Shown piece by piece: positions 1 to 6,737 of a DNA stretch of 62,501 nt. The notes beneath the pieces were generated by a model. It had not been told where the DNA came from and searched no databases. It saw only the letters and a list, made by a program, of their open reading frames with translations. Every line of letters begins with the position of its first letter. Position 1 is the first letter of the stretch. The stretch comes from JBNKVT01 sp050299335. Lineage in GTDB: Bacteria; Pseudomonadota; Alphaproteobacteria; Rhodobacterales; Rhodobacteraceae. The DNA is taken from positions 1 through 62,501 of the forward strand of contig JBNKVT010000058.1 in NCBI GenBank assembly GCA_050299335.1. The letters are read 5' to 3'. Both the position numbers and the translations under genes were made by a program.

Positions 1-75
1 GCGCAAATCCCGCGCCGCAAGGTCTTCACGCGTCACATTCACCGTCATTCCCGCCTCCATGTTGCTCAACGCCAT
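1..75 (-). CDS. Partial gene, 5' end only, function unknown
   Basis: An open frame enters from the left edge on the minus strand. In-frame ATG codons lie at 75, 60 and 48. The ATG at 75 has AGGAAG about nine bases upstream; the ATG at 48 has GGAGG five bases upstream, so either could be the start. The visible peptide from 48 reads MTVNVTREDLAARDLR. This is too short to recognise a family. The gene reads away from tRNA-Asn and from the palindrome at 168-183. Confidence 0.45.
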   Translation of the reverse strand, partial: MALSNMEAGMTVNVTREDLAARDLR

Positions 76-167
76 AGAGTCAGACTTCCTGCCCAGTGGG
101 AATCCCTAAAAGGAGTCAATGAATTCTGCGGCTGGTATTATCCAATGTTCTCAAAGCCAAACCCGTT

Positions 168-183
168 TTTGCACGCGTGCAAA
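168..183. promoter_or_regulatory. Palindrome TTTGCAC-N2-GTGCAAA, possible operator
   Basis: A perfect inverted repeat with 7-base arms around GC. It lies upstream of the partial left-edge gene and downstream of tRNA-Asn. The same arms occur at 5134-5149. No regulator can be assigned from the sequence. It could also act as a small hairpin. Confidence 0.4.
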
Positions 184-229
184 CCGGCCTTCCGGCCACC
201 TGCAGGGGTCTCGATCTCAGAGGAAATTT

Positions 230-304
230 TGGCTCCGGCGGTAGGATTCGAACCTACGACCAATTGATTAACAGTCAACTGCTCTACCACTGAGCTACGC
301 CGGA
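230..304 (-). tRNA. tRNA-Asn(GTT)
   Basis: On the minus strand a complete cloverleaf can be drawn. The acceptor is TCCGGCG paired with CGCCGGA, the discriminator is G and the CCA is encoded. The anticodon loop holds GTT between paired arms (GTTGA-type stem), and the T-arm carries GGTTCGAATCC. Length is 75 bases including CCA. Confidence 0.95.
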
Positions 305-385
305 ACATCGCACCGAAAACCGGTGTCCGCGGCGTATAGCAAAGCAAAAATCACCCGTCCAGCGGAATAATCAGGTTTCCCTGGC

Positions 386-1312
386 TCAGCGCCGCCGAAA
401 CACCGCCCCTATCCCAAGCCGCCCCTCCACGGCCACCAGACCGCGCTCACCAAGGTCGATCAGATGCGCCAGGACGTTGCGCGCCGCCGCCGGGTGCAGG
501 TGCGAGGGAACCTCCCGGTAGACCTCCGCCACGAGCGCCTCGACCGTCGCCGGTCCCGAACCGAGGCCATCGAGAATCTGCCTTTCGCGCCTCCGCCGAT
601 GCCCGATCTGGTGGGCGATCATCCCCTGCGGCTCCTCCAGCGGCGCGCCATGGCCGGGGAGGAACAGTGCCTCGCCTCGCCCCCGCAGCTTCTCCAGCGA
701 GGCCATGAACCGCGTCAGATCGCCATCTGGCGGCGACACCAGCGTCGTCGCCCAGCCCATGACATGGTCGCCCGAAAACAGCACCCCATGCGCGGCGGAG
801 GCGAAGCACAGATGATTGGCCATGTGCCCGGGCGTGTGGATCGCCTCCAGCGCCCAGCCCGGACCAGAGACAACGTCGCCATCGGCCAGCGCGTGGTCGG
901 GACGGAAAGCCCGGTCCACCCCCTCACCGCCACCGAGCGCGCGGTCTTCGGCGATCCGGGCCATGGTCTCGGTCCGGCCGGCCAGATAATCGCCGAACGC
1001 CAGCATCTCGGCGTCAAAATGCCCGGCGATCCGCGGCGCCAGACCGGAATGGTCGAGATGGGCATGGGTGACGAACACATGGGAGATCCGCTCGCCGGGC
1101 TCCAGCGCCGCCAGCAAGGCCGCGAAATGCTCCGCATCGTCAGGCCCGGGATCGATCAGCGCCACCGCCCCCCGCCCCAACAGGTAGGAGCGGCTGCCGG
1201 TAAAGGTCATCGGCCCGGCATTGGGGGCGGTGACGACCCTGAGATCGTCGGCCAGATATTCCGGTGTCCCGACGGGCGGGGCATGATCAGTGCGAAAGGG
1301 CGAAGGCGGCAT
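386..1312 (-). CDS. MBL-fold metallo-hydrolase
   Basis: A 308-residue cytosolic protein of the metallo-beta-lactamase superfamily, of the LACTB2-like hydrolase type. The zinc motif THAHLDHSG lies at about residues 82-90 (H83, H85, D87, H88). A later HTPGHMANH segment and FSGDH supply the remaining metal ligands. A winged-helix-like C-terminal part follows (IAHQIGHRRRRE onward), typical of this subgroup. The natural substrate cannot be told from sequence; such proteins cleave esters, thioesters or nucleic acids. It is divergent from the sensor kinase at 1357, with only 44 bases between the starts. No strong ribosome site is visible at the chosen ATG. Confidence 0.85.
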   Translation of the reverse strand: MPPSPFRTDHAPPVGTPEYLADDLRVVTAPNAGPMTFTGSRSYLLGRGAVALIDPGPDDAEHFAALLAALEPGERISHVFVTHAHLDHSGLAPRIAGHFDAEMLAFGDYLAGRTETMARIAEDRALGGGEGVDRAFRPDHALADGDVVSGPGWALEAIHTPGHMANHLCFASAAHGVLFSGDHVMGWATTLVSPPDGDLTRFMASLEKLRGRGEALFLPGHGAPLEEPQGMIAHQIGHRRRRERQILDGLGSGPATVEALVAEVYREVPSHLHPAAARNVLAHLIDLGERGLVAVEGRLGIGAVFRRR

Positions 1313-1356
1313 TGGCTTGCGCGGTTTCCTGACTTTGCGTAACCATCGACGCTACA

Positions 1357-2691
1357 ATGGATTCCGGTTTTCTCAAGCGCTTCCTGCCGCGTTCGCTCTT
1401 CGGGCGGGCCTTCCTGATCCTTGTCGTGCCGATCGTCCTGTTGCAGATCTTCGTCGGCATCGCCTTCACCCAGCGATACTTCGCCGATATCACCAAACAG
1501 ATGACCCGCTCCATCGGACGCGAGATGGCGGTGGCAATGCAGGTCATCGACACCTCGCCCAGTCCCGGGATCGCCCAGGCGCGGCTCGAAAACCTGTCAC
1601 GGCCGCTGGCGCTGCGCTTCCGGCTGGACGAGGACGGCAAGCTCGACCGCGAACACAGCCGGCCCTTCTACGACCTGTCCGGTGCCTATATGATCGAGAC
1701 CCTGACCAGGATCCTCGGCGAGGACATATCGGTTGACCTGGCCACCAACCCCAAGGCGGTGTTTCTGAAGGTACTGACCGAAAAGGGGGTGCTCAGCGTC
1801 GAAATCCCCCGTGACCGGGTGACGGCGTCCAATCCGCATCAGCTGCCGATCCTGATGGTGCTGGCCGCCATGGTGCTGACGGTAATCGCGGTCCTGTTCC
1901 TGCGCAACCAGATGCGGCCCATCCTGGCGCTTGCCGACGCCGCCGAAGCCTTCGGCAAGGGCCAGTCGGTGCCTTTCCAGCCGGGTGGCGCCGAAGAGGT
2001 TCGCCGCGCCGGCCATGCGTTTTCGGCGATGCGCGCCCGGCTGGAGCGCCAGATCGAGCAGCGCACCCAGATGCTTTCGGGCGTCAGCCACGATCTTCGC
2101 ACACCGCTTACCCGCATGAAACTGTCGCTGGCCATGGCCGAGGACCTGCCCGAGGCCACGGAACTGTCCCGCGACGTCTCCGAGATGGAGACCATGCTCG
2201 ACGCCTTCCTCGCCTTCGCCCGCGGAGACCAGATGGAGGAGATCGAACAATTCGACCCCGCGGTGCTTTGCGACGAGATCGTTTCCCAATGCCTCCGCTC
2301 GGGCATGTCCGTCGTTTTCGCCATCGACCGCGACGCCGCCCAGGGTGACACGATCTCGGGCCGCCGGATGGCCATCGGTCGCGCGGTCGGCAACCTCCTC
2401 AACAACGCCGGCCATTACGGTACCGAGGCGCGACTGTCCCTCAGGCTTTTGAAACGCGCCTGCGAATTCATCATCGAGGATAATGGCCCCGGCATCCCCG
2501 AGGACCGGCGCGAGGAGGTGACCCGCCCCTTCGTCCGCCTCGACGAATCACGCAATCAGAACCAGGGCGGCGGCGTGGGTCTGGGGCTTTCCATCGCCCT
2601 TGACGTCGCCCGCAGCCATGGCGGATCGCTCCATCTCGGCGACAGCGGCGATCTTGGCGGGCTCAAGGTGACGCTCAGATTGCCGCGCTGA
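1357..2691 (+). CDS. Sensor histidine kinase, EnvZ-like
   Basis: A 444-residue inner-membrane histidine kinase. There are two membrane segments (about 16-37 and 164-183) around a periplasmic loop of roughly 125 residues. A HAMP region (about 184-237) follows, then the phospho-acceptor box SHDLRTPLTRMK with H245, an N box (GNLLNNAGHYG) and G boxes (EDNGPGIPED, GVGLGLS). This is the EnvZ/OmpR-type arrangement. No response regulator gene lies beside it; the next gene downstream is ihfA after 259 bases. Its partner must be encoded elsewhere, so the signal and targets are unknown. Confidence 0.9.
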   Translation: MDSGFLKRFLPRSLFGRAFLILVVPIVLLQIFVGIAFTQRYFADITKQMTRSIGREMAVAMQVIDTSPSPGIAQARLENLSRPLALRFRLDEDGKLDREHSRPFYDLSGAYMIETLTRILGEDISVDLATNPKAVFLKVLTEKGVLSVEIPRDRVTASNPHQLPILMVLAAMVLTVIAVLFLRNQMRPILALADAAEAFGKGQSVPFQPGGAEEVRRAGHAFSAMRARLERQIEQRTQMLSGVSHDLRTPLTRMKLSLAMAEDLPEATELSRDVSEMETMLDAFLAFARGDQMEEIEQFDPAVLCDEIVSQCLRSGMSVVFAIDRDAAQGDTISGRRMAIGRAVGNLLNNAGHYGTEARLSLRLLKRACEFIIEDNGPGIPEDRREEVTRPFVRLDESRNQNQGGGVGLGLSIALDVARSHGGSLHLGDSGDLGGLKVTLRLPR

Positions 2692-2887
2692 GGGGCACGG
2701 GTCTGCGGGCAGGGCGTACCGCAGCCGCAGGCGGGGTTTTTCACGCCTTGCTTGACAAGAACGCGTCACCGGCCATCTGCGACGGGCGGTACTGCGGGCA
2801 GGATTTCGGGCCCCGTCCCGCAGTGCCGGAACCGTCCGGCGCGGGTCACAGGCGGGCAGATTCAGATTGCCGCGCAAGTCCTTGTTA

Positions 2888-2916
2888 TTGACTCGCTTTC
2901 CAGATTTCCAATACCT
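2888..2916 (+). promoter_or_regulatory. Sigma-70-type promoter upstream of ihfA
   Basis: TTGACT (2888-2893), a 17-base spacer, then ATACCT (2911-2916). This is about 35 bases before the ihfA start and inside an AT-richer stretch of an otherwise GC-rich gap, so it is the best candidate promoter for ihfA and the MerR gene behind it. Confidence 0.6.
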
Positions 2917-2950
2917 TGCACCAAACAAAGAATGTGGGAGGACCGGAGAC

Positions 2951-3250
2951 ATGAGTGAAGGAACCGTAACACGAATGGACCTCAGCGAGGCCGTTTTCCA
3001 GGAGGTCGGCCTGTCGCGCAACGAATCCGCCGATCTGGTGGAAAGCGTACTGAGACACATGTCCGATGCGCTGGTGCGCGGTGAGAGCGTCAAGATCTCA
3101 TCCTTCGGCACCTTCAATGTCCGCGACAAGACCGCGCGGGTGGGCCGCAATCCCAAGACCGGCGAAGAGGTCCCGATCGCGCCGCGCCGCGTCCTGACCT
3201 TCCGCCCGTCCCATCTGATGAAAGAACGGGTCAACGCGGGTAACCGCTGA
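2951..3250 (+). CDS. ihfA: Integration host factor subunit alpha
   Basis: A 99-residue DNA-bending protein of the HU/IHF family. It acts as a heterodimer with IhfB in the nucleoid, in recombination and in transcription. Family features are the N-terminal helices (LSEAVFQEVGLSR), the core ISSFGTFNVRDKTAR and the beta-arm GRNPKTGEEVPIAPRRV carrying the intercalating proline. The ATG at 2951 is chosen over an upstream in-frame ATG because GGAGG precedes it and it gives the normal family length. The MerR gene follows 23 bases later, an order common in alphaproteobacteria. Confidence 0.95.
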   Translation: MSEGTVTRMDLSEAVFQEVGLSRNESADLVESVLRHMSDALVRGESVKISSFGTFNVRDKTARVGRNPKTGEEVPIAPRRVLTFRPSHLMKERVNAGNR

Positions 3251-3273
3251 GCCAGGGGACGGAGCCCGCCCCC

Positions 3274-3894
3274 ATGGTCCAGAAATCGCCCGAAGCCTTC
3301 CGCACCATTTCCGAGGTCGCCACGACTCTCGATCTGCCCGCCCATGTGCTGAGGTTCTGGGAGAGCCGTTTCTCGCAGATCAAGCCGATCAAGCGCGGCG
3401 GCGGGCGGCGCTATTACCGTCCCCAGGACATCAACCTTTTGCGCGGTATCCGCGAGCTGCTGCATTCCGAGGGCGAATCGATCAAGGGCGTCCAGAAGAT
3501 CCTCCGCGAGCACGGCGTGCGCCACGTCGTCGCCCTCGGTGCGGGCGAGGCGGCCAATACCGCCGAGGCCCCGGCCACCGCGCCGAAGCCCGAAAGAAAG
3601 CCTGTTGCCGCCCTCGTCCCCGATCCCGAACCTGGCTCCGGGCCAAAGGCGCGTCCCGCCCCGGCGGCCCCGATCCAGGCGCCGCCAGCCGCTGCGCCTG
3701 CGGCCAGGACTTCCCACAGCTCGGCGCCCACCTTGCCGCGCGACAACGTCCAGCGGGATCTATTCGACGACTTTCAGCCCGCCCCGGACCCTACTCCTGC
3801 CGCCCGGCGCGTCCCCGAGAACAAGAAGCGTGAGATCCGTGTCCTGCGCGACCGCCTTGTCACCTTGCGCGACGCGATGAAGGGACAGGACTGA
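3274..3894 (+). CDS. MerR-family transcriptional regulator
   Basis: A 206-residue regulator. The N-terminal winged helix (about residues 8-75) carries the MerR signature FRTISEVATTLDLPAHVLRF, followed by RYYRPQDINLLRGI. The middle (about 90-165) is a low-complexity Ala/Pro-rich linker. The C-terminus (KREIRVLRDRLVTLRDAM) is helical. No cysteine-based metal site is apparent. Its place directly after ihfA suggests co-transcription; this is the widespread ihfA-linked MerR protein of alphaproteobacteria. Its targets are not evident. Confidence 0.85.
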   Translation: MVQKSPEAFRTISEVATTLDLPAHVLRFWESRFSQIKPIKRGGGRRYYRPQDINLLRGIRELLHSEGESIKGVQKILREHGVRHVVALGAGEAANTAEAPATAPKPERKPVAALVPDPEPGSGPKARPAPAAPIQAPPAAAPAARTSHSSAPTLPRDNVQRDLFDDFQPAPDPTPAARRVPENKKREIRVLRDRLVTLRDAMKGQD

Positions 3895-3938
3895 TGTGGC
3901 TTGCCACCGGGCACCGATTGGCTATAAGAGCGGCTCGT

Positions 3939-4015
3939 CGGGCTATAGCGCAGTCTGGTAGCGCGTTCGTCTGGGGGACGAAAGGTCGTGAGTTCGAATC
4001 TCGCTAGCCCGACCA
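3939..4015 (+). tRNA. tRNA-Pro(GGG)
   Basis: Acceptor CGGGCTA pairs with TAGCCCG, followed by discriminator A and an encoded CCA. The anticodon loop is CTGGGGG, giving anticodon GGG. The T-arm contains GAGTTCGAATCTC. Length is 77 bases. It lies in the gap between the MerR gene and dCTP deaminase. Confidence 0.95.
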
Positions 4016-4047
4016 CACCACCCCCTGCCCCACCCGGGAGACCCGAC

Positions 4048-5124
4048 ATGAGCCAGGGCGTGCTTGCCTCCCAAACCATCGCCGCGATGATTGACCGGGG
4101 CGAAATCTCGGCCTCCGAGCCGATCCCCGAACCCCAGATCCAGCCCGCCAGCCTCGATCTGCGCCTTGGCCCCCGCGCCTGGCGCGTCCGCGCCTCCTTC
4201 CTGCCCGGCAAGGGCCGCAGTGTCGCCGAGCGGCTGGCCGAGTTCGCCATGCACGAGATCGACCTGACCCCGGGGGCGGTCTTGGAAAAAGGCTGCGTCT
4301 ATGTCGTCCCGCTGATGGAAAGCCTCGCCCTGCCCGCCTCGGTCAACGCGGTGGCCAACGCGAAAAGTTCGACGGGCCGTCTGGACCTCTTCACCCGGCT
4401 GATCACCGACAACGGCACCGAATTCGACCGGATCGACGCCGGGTATCGCGGCCCCCTCTATGCCGAGATTTCGCCGCGCTCCTTCTCCGTCCTCGCCCGG
4501 CCCGGCGCGCGGCTGAACCAGATCCGTTTCCGCGATGGGCAGGCCGTGCTGTCTGACCCCGAACTCCGCGCCCTGCATGAGGCCGAGGGTTTGGTGAACG
4601 GCCCGGCAACCATCGACGGCGGCCTCGGCTTCTCGGTCGACCTCGACCGCCCTGAAGACGCCCTGATCGGCTACCGCGCCAAGCCCCATACCGGCCTCAT
4701 CGACCTCGACAAGCTCGCCCATTATCCGGTCGCCGATTTCTGGGAACCGGTGACAGCTTCGGGTGGCCATATCATCCTCGATCCGGGCGCCTTCTACATC
4801 CTCGTCTCGCGCGAGGCGGTCCATGTCCCGCCCGATTACGCCGCCGAGATGGCCCCCTATCTCGCCATGGTCGGCGAGTTCCGGGTCCATTATGCGGGGT
4901 TCTTCGATCCGGGGTTCGGGCATGCCGCCGCCGGGGGCAGCGGGTCGCGGGGGGTGCTGGAGGTGAGGTGCCACGAGGCACCGTTTGCCTTGGAGCACGG
5001 GCAGGTGGTGGGGAGGCTGGTTTACGAGCGGATGCAGGCGCGGCCGGAGAAGCTTTACGGGGCCGATCTGGGGTCGAATTATCAGGGTCAGGGGTTGAAG
5101 CTGTCGAAGCATTTCAAGGTTTGA
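4048..5124 (+). CDS. dcd: dCTP deaminase, long alphaproteobacterial form
   Basis: A 358-residue cytosolic enzyme that deaminates dCTP to dUTP to feed dTMP synthesis. It resembles the long alphaproteobacterial form with two dUTPase-like halves, nearly twice the length of the E. coli enzyme. Visible landmarks are IQPASLDLRLGPRAWRVR near the N-terminus, NAKSSTGRLDLFTRLITD in the first half, GYRGPLYAEISPRSFSVL, and a second half with AYHIILDPGAFY-like sequence. The ATG at 4048 is used because GGGAG lies just upstream; the longer frame would begin inside tRNA-Pro. A palindrome follows the stop. Confidence 0.85.
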   Translation: MSQGVLASQTIAAMIDRGEISASEPIPEPQIQPASLDLRLGPRAWRVRASFLPGKGRSVAERLAEFAMHEIDLTPGAVLEKGCVYVVPLMESLALPASVNAVANAKSSTGRLDLFTRLITDNGTEFDRIDAGYRGPLYAEISPRSFSVLARPGARLNQIRFRDGQAVLSDPELRALHEAEGLVNGPATIDGGLGFSVDLDRPEDALIGYRAKPHTGLIDLDKLAHYPVADFWEPVTASGGHIILDPGAFYILVSREAVHVPPDYAAEMAPYLAMVGEFRVHYAGFFDPGFGHAAAGGSGSRGVLEVRCHEAPFALEHGQVVGRLVYERMQARPEKLYGADLGSNYQGQGLKLSKHFKV

Positions 5125-5133
5125 GGCTCGGGC

Positions 5134-5149
5134 TTTGCACGTGTGCAAA
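5134..5149. promoter_or_regulatory. Second TTTGCAC-N2-GTGCAAA palindrome
   Basis: Ten bases after the dCTP deaminase stop. The arms match those at 168-183 exactly; only the two central bases differ (GT here, GC there). The place right after a stop would also suit a hairpin that ends transcription, but there is no following T run. Confidence 0.4.
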
Positions 5150-5245
5150 AGCAGGTGACGCATTGAAATTGTTGAGAAAAATAGTTAAGACTGCGTGTAT
5201 TTTCACGATTTGATCTGCTTTGCGCGCTCAACTCGCCGCGCCGCT

Positions 5246-5269
5246 GTAGGGTGCGTGATTTCACGTACC
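5246..5269 (+). repeat. Dispersed palindromic repeat, copy A
   Basis: GTAG followed by GGTGCGTGA, TT and TCACGTACC. The right arm carries one mismatch against the copy at 6447-6470. It lies just past the 3' end of the RES toxin gene, so copies A and B bracket the toxin-antitoxin module. Confidence 0.75.
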
Positions 5270-5276
5270 ACGCCCC

Positions 5277-5981
5277 TCAGATCACCCGATACACCACCCC
5301 CGCCCCGAGATCGCGCACCAGATCGACCCGGGTCCCGTCCCAGTGATAATCCAGATGCTGCCCCTGCGCCGGCAGCCGGGCGAGATCAGGATAGAACAGC
5401 CCCGCGCAGTCCCCATCGCCGCGCACGCTGGGATAGACGATCCCCTGCCCGCCCGCGGCCCTGACCTCAGCCCCGAAGGCCTGCGCCGCCGTATAGTCGT
5501 CCGGATCGAGCAGTCCGGTCGCGTCACCTGTGCGCAGGTCGTGCAGCGGCGCCTCGATCTCGAGCAGCAATTCGCGGAACTGCGAGGTCCAGCCCGGGCT
5601 CTGTCCGGTTGCCGCCATGAAGCGTCCGTGATGGTGCATGGTCTCGTCCACGGCCGTCTCGAAATCCGCCGCCACGTAGAGCACCCCCAGCCGTCCATCG
5701 GAGAAACGGCTGGGCCGGTCGGGGCTGGTATGGGTGAAGGGGGCCATCAGGAAACTGGCACCGGGGCCGCTGACCCGGCGGTCGGGGGGGACAAGATCGA
5801 GCTGGCCGATGGTTTCCATCAGGCGCGGGTTGGTCTTCTGTTCGGCGGAGATCAGCAGCGGCCAGTCGGCGGGATCGGCGATGTCCTCGAAGAGGTCAAT
5901 GGGCGGATAGGCAGAACGGATAATCCGCCTTGCGTCCCGCCAATGCACCGGGGTGACCGCCACATCGCGCGGCTGCGTCAC
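5277..5981 (-). CDS. RES-domain toxin of a type II toxin-antitoxin pair
   Basis: A 234-residue protein of the RES family; characterised members are toxins that consume NAD+. The diagnostic stretch lies near residues 90-120 (SRFSDGRLGVLYVAADF, then ETAVDETMHHHG), with the Arg, Glu and Ser features of the family. It starts inside the antitoxin gene with a 4-base ATGA overlap, which fits translational coupling. Repeat copy A lies just beyond its stop. The function is inferred from family and pairing; activity has not been shown. Confidence 0.82.
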   Translation of the reverse strand: MTQPRDVAVTPVHWRDARRIIRSAYPPIDLFEDIADPADWPLLISAEQKTNPRLMETIGQLDLVPPDRRVSGPGASFLMAPFTHTSPDRPSRFSDGRLGVLYVAADFETAVDETMHHHGRFMAATGQSPGWTSQFRELLLEIEAPLHDLRTGDATGLLDPDDYTAAQAFGAEVRAAGGQGIVYPSVRGDGDCAGLFYPDLARLPAQGQHLDYHWDGTRVDLVRDLGAGVVYRVI

Positions 5982-6388
5982 CAGAGCCCGCGCTCGGAAT
6001 CCAGCAGCCGCCGCACCCGCATCAGGTCGGTGAGTTCGCCGCCCCGCATGACCTGCAGCGCGCTCGCCCCGCCGAAGGCGGCGTTATCGGCCCTGATCCA
6101 GTCATAGCCCCGCTTGGGATCGGTGAAGATGATCCGCAAGGCCTTGTGAATGCCGAGAATATTCGACAGGCGCGCTTTCTTGTCCCGGTCGAGCCGTCCA
6201 GGCTGGCCGGATTTCCAGCGACGGTAGCTGCGCACCGGCAGATCGAGCAGGATCGCCGCCTCGTCATCCGTCAGCCGCCACTTGCCGAACAGGTTCAGCA
6301 CCGCACGCAGCATCGCTGCGCCTTCTTCATCCGTCACCGGATCGGAGGCAAAATCGGCGGATTTGGTTTCGAGGGCCAATAGGGACAT
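5978..6388 (-). CDS. Xre/MbcA/ParS-type antitoxin
   Basis: A 136-residue antitoxin partner of the RES toxin. The N-terminal half (about residues 20-75) resembles an Xre-type helix-turn-helix (WRLTDDEAAILLDLPVRSYRRW). The C-terminal half (about 85-136) is the toxin-binding DUF2384 region with FGGASALQVMRGGELTDLMR. AAGGAG precedes the ATG. It is first in the operon and overlaps the toxin by four bases. The promoter at 6410-6438 carries repeated TGGCA half-sites, as expected for autoregulation. Confidence 0.85.
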   Translation of the reverse strand: MSLLALETKSADFASDPVTDEEGAAMLRAVLNLFGKWRLTDDEAAILLDLPVRSYRRWKSGQPGRLDRDKKARLSNILGIHKALRIIFTDPKRGYDWIRADNAAFGGASALQVMRGGELTDLMRVRRLLDSERGLW

Positions 6389-6403
6389 ATGAATTCTCCT
6401 TTA

Positions 6404-6438
6404 TGGCAGTATATAGCACTTATCCTGCCATTTGGCAA
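6404..6438 (-). promoter_or_regulatory. Antitoxin promoter with overlapping operator
   Basis: Read on the minus strand, TTGCCA (6433-6438) is separated by 17 bases from TATATA (6410-6415). An inverted repeat TGGCAG/CTGCCA (6425-6430 and 6404-6409) flanks the -10. A second close pair, TGCCA-AA-TGGCA, covers the -35. The half-sites are well placed for repression by the antitoxin or toxin-antitoxin complex. Confidence 0.6.
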
Positions 6439-6446
6439 GATCACCT

Positions 6447-6470
6447 GTAGGGTGCGTGATTTCACGCACC
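6447..6470 (+). repeat. Dispersed palindromic repeat, copy B
   Basis: GTAG then GGTGCGTGA, TT, TCACGCACC: perfect 9-base arms. It has the same orientation as copy A and is inverted relative to copy C at 6666-6689. Confidence 0.8.
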
Positions 6471-6506
6471 TTCCTTGAGGGAAAATGGATGCGGAGCACC
6501 CATCCC

Positions 6507-6622
6507 TATAGCATTTTGCGCCAAATCGAATTCATTCCAAACCGCGAACGCATTTGCTACGCAAACGCTGTCTCGCGGATCGGAATGAATAAGTGAATCC
6601 GGTCAGGCGCAAAGCGCTCTAA
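6507..6622. repeat. MITE-like palindromic element, copy 1
   Basis: A long imperfect inverted repeat of about 115 bases. The left end reads TATAGCATTTTGCGCC; the right end read inward is TAGAGCGCTTTGCGCC. Inner arms ATTCATTCC/GGAATGAAT and CCGCGA/TCGCGG continue the stem. It contains no gene. It resembles the element at 49504-49620 along most of its length and shares its end pattern with 20563-20666 and 47435-47536. Together with repeats B and C it fills the 349-base gap between the antitoxin and MORN genes. Confidence 0.75.
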
Positions 6623-6665
6623 ACACAATGCCTTGGCCATTGGTTGGAAGAGAATTTGAAGGGGT

Positions 6666-6689
6666 GGTGCGTGAAATCACGCACCCTAC
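6666..6689 (-). repeat. Dispersed palindromic repeat, copy C
   Basis: GGTGCGTGA, AA, TCACGCACC, then CTAC. It is the exact reverse complement of copy B. It lies about 50 bases beyond the stop of the MORN gene. Confidence 0.8.
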
Positions 6690-6737
6690 GGTAAGAAGCG
6701 GTCGGCGTTGGCAGACAGCGTGTCCGTCCGTCCGAGC

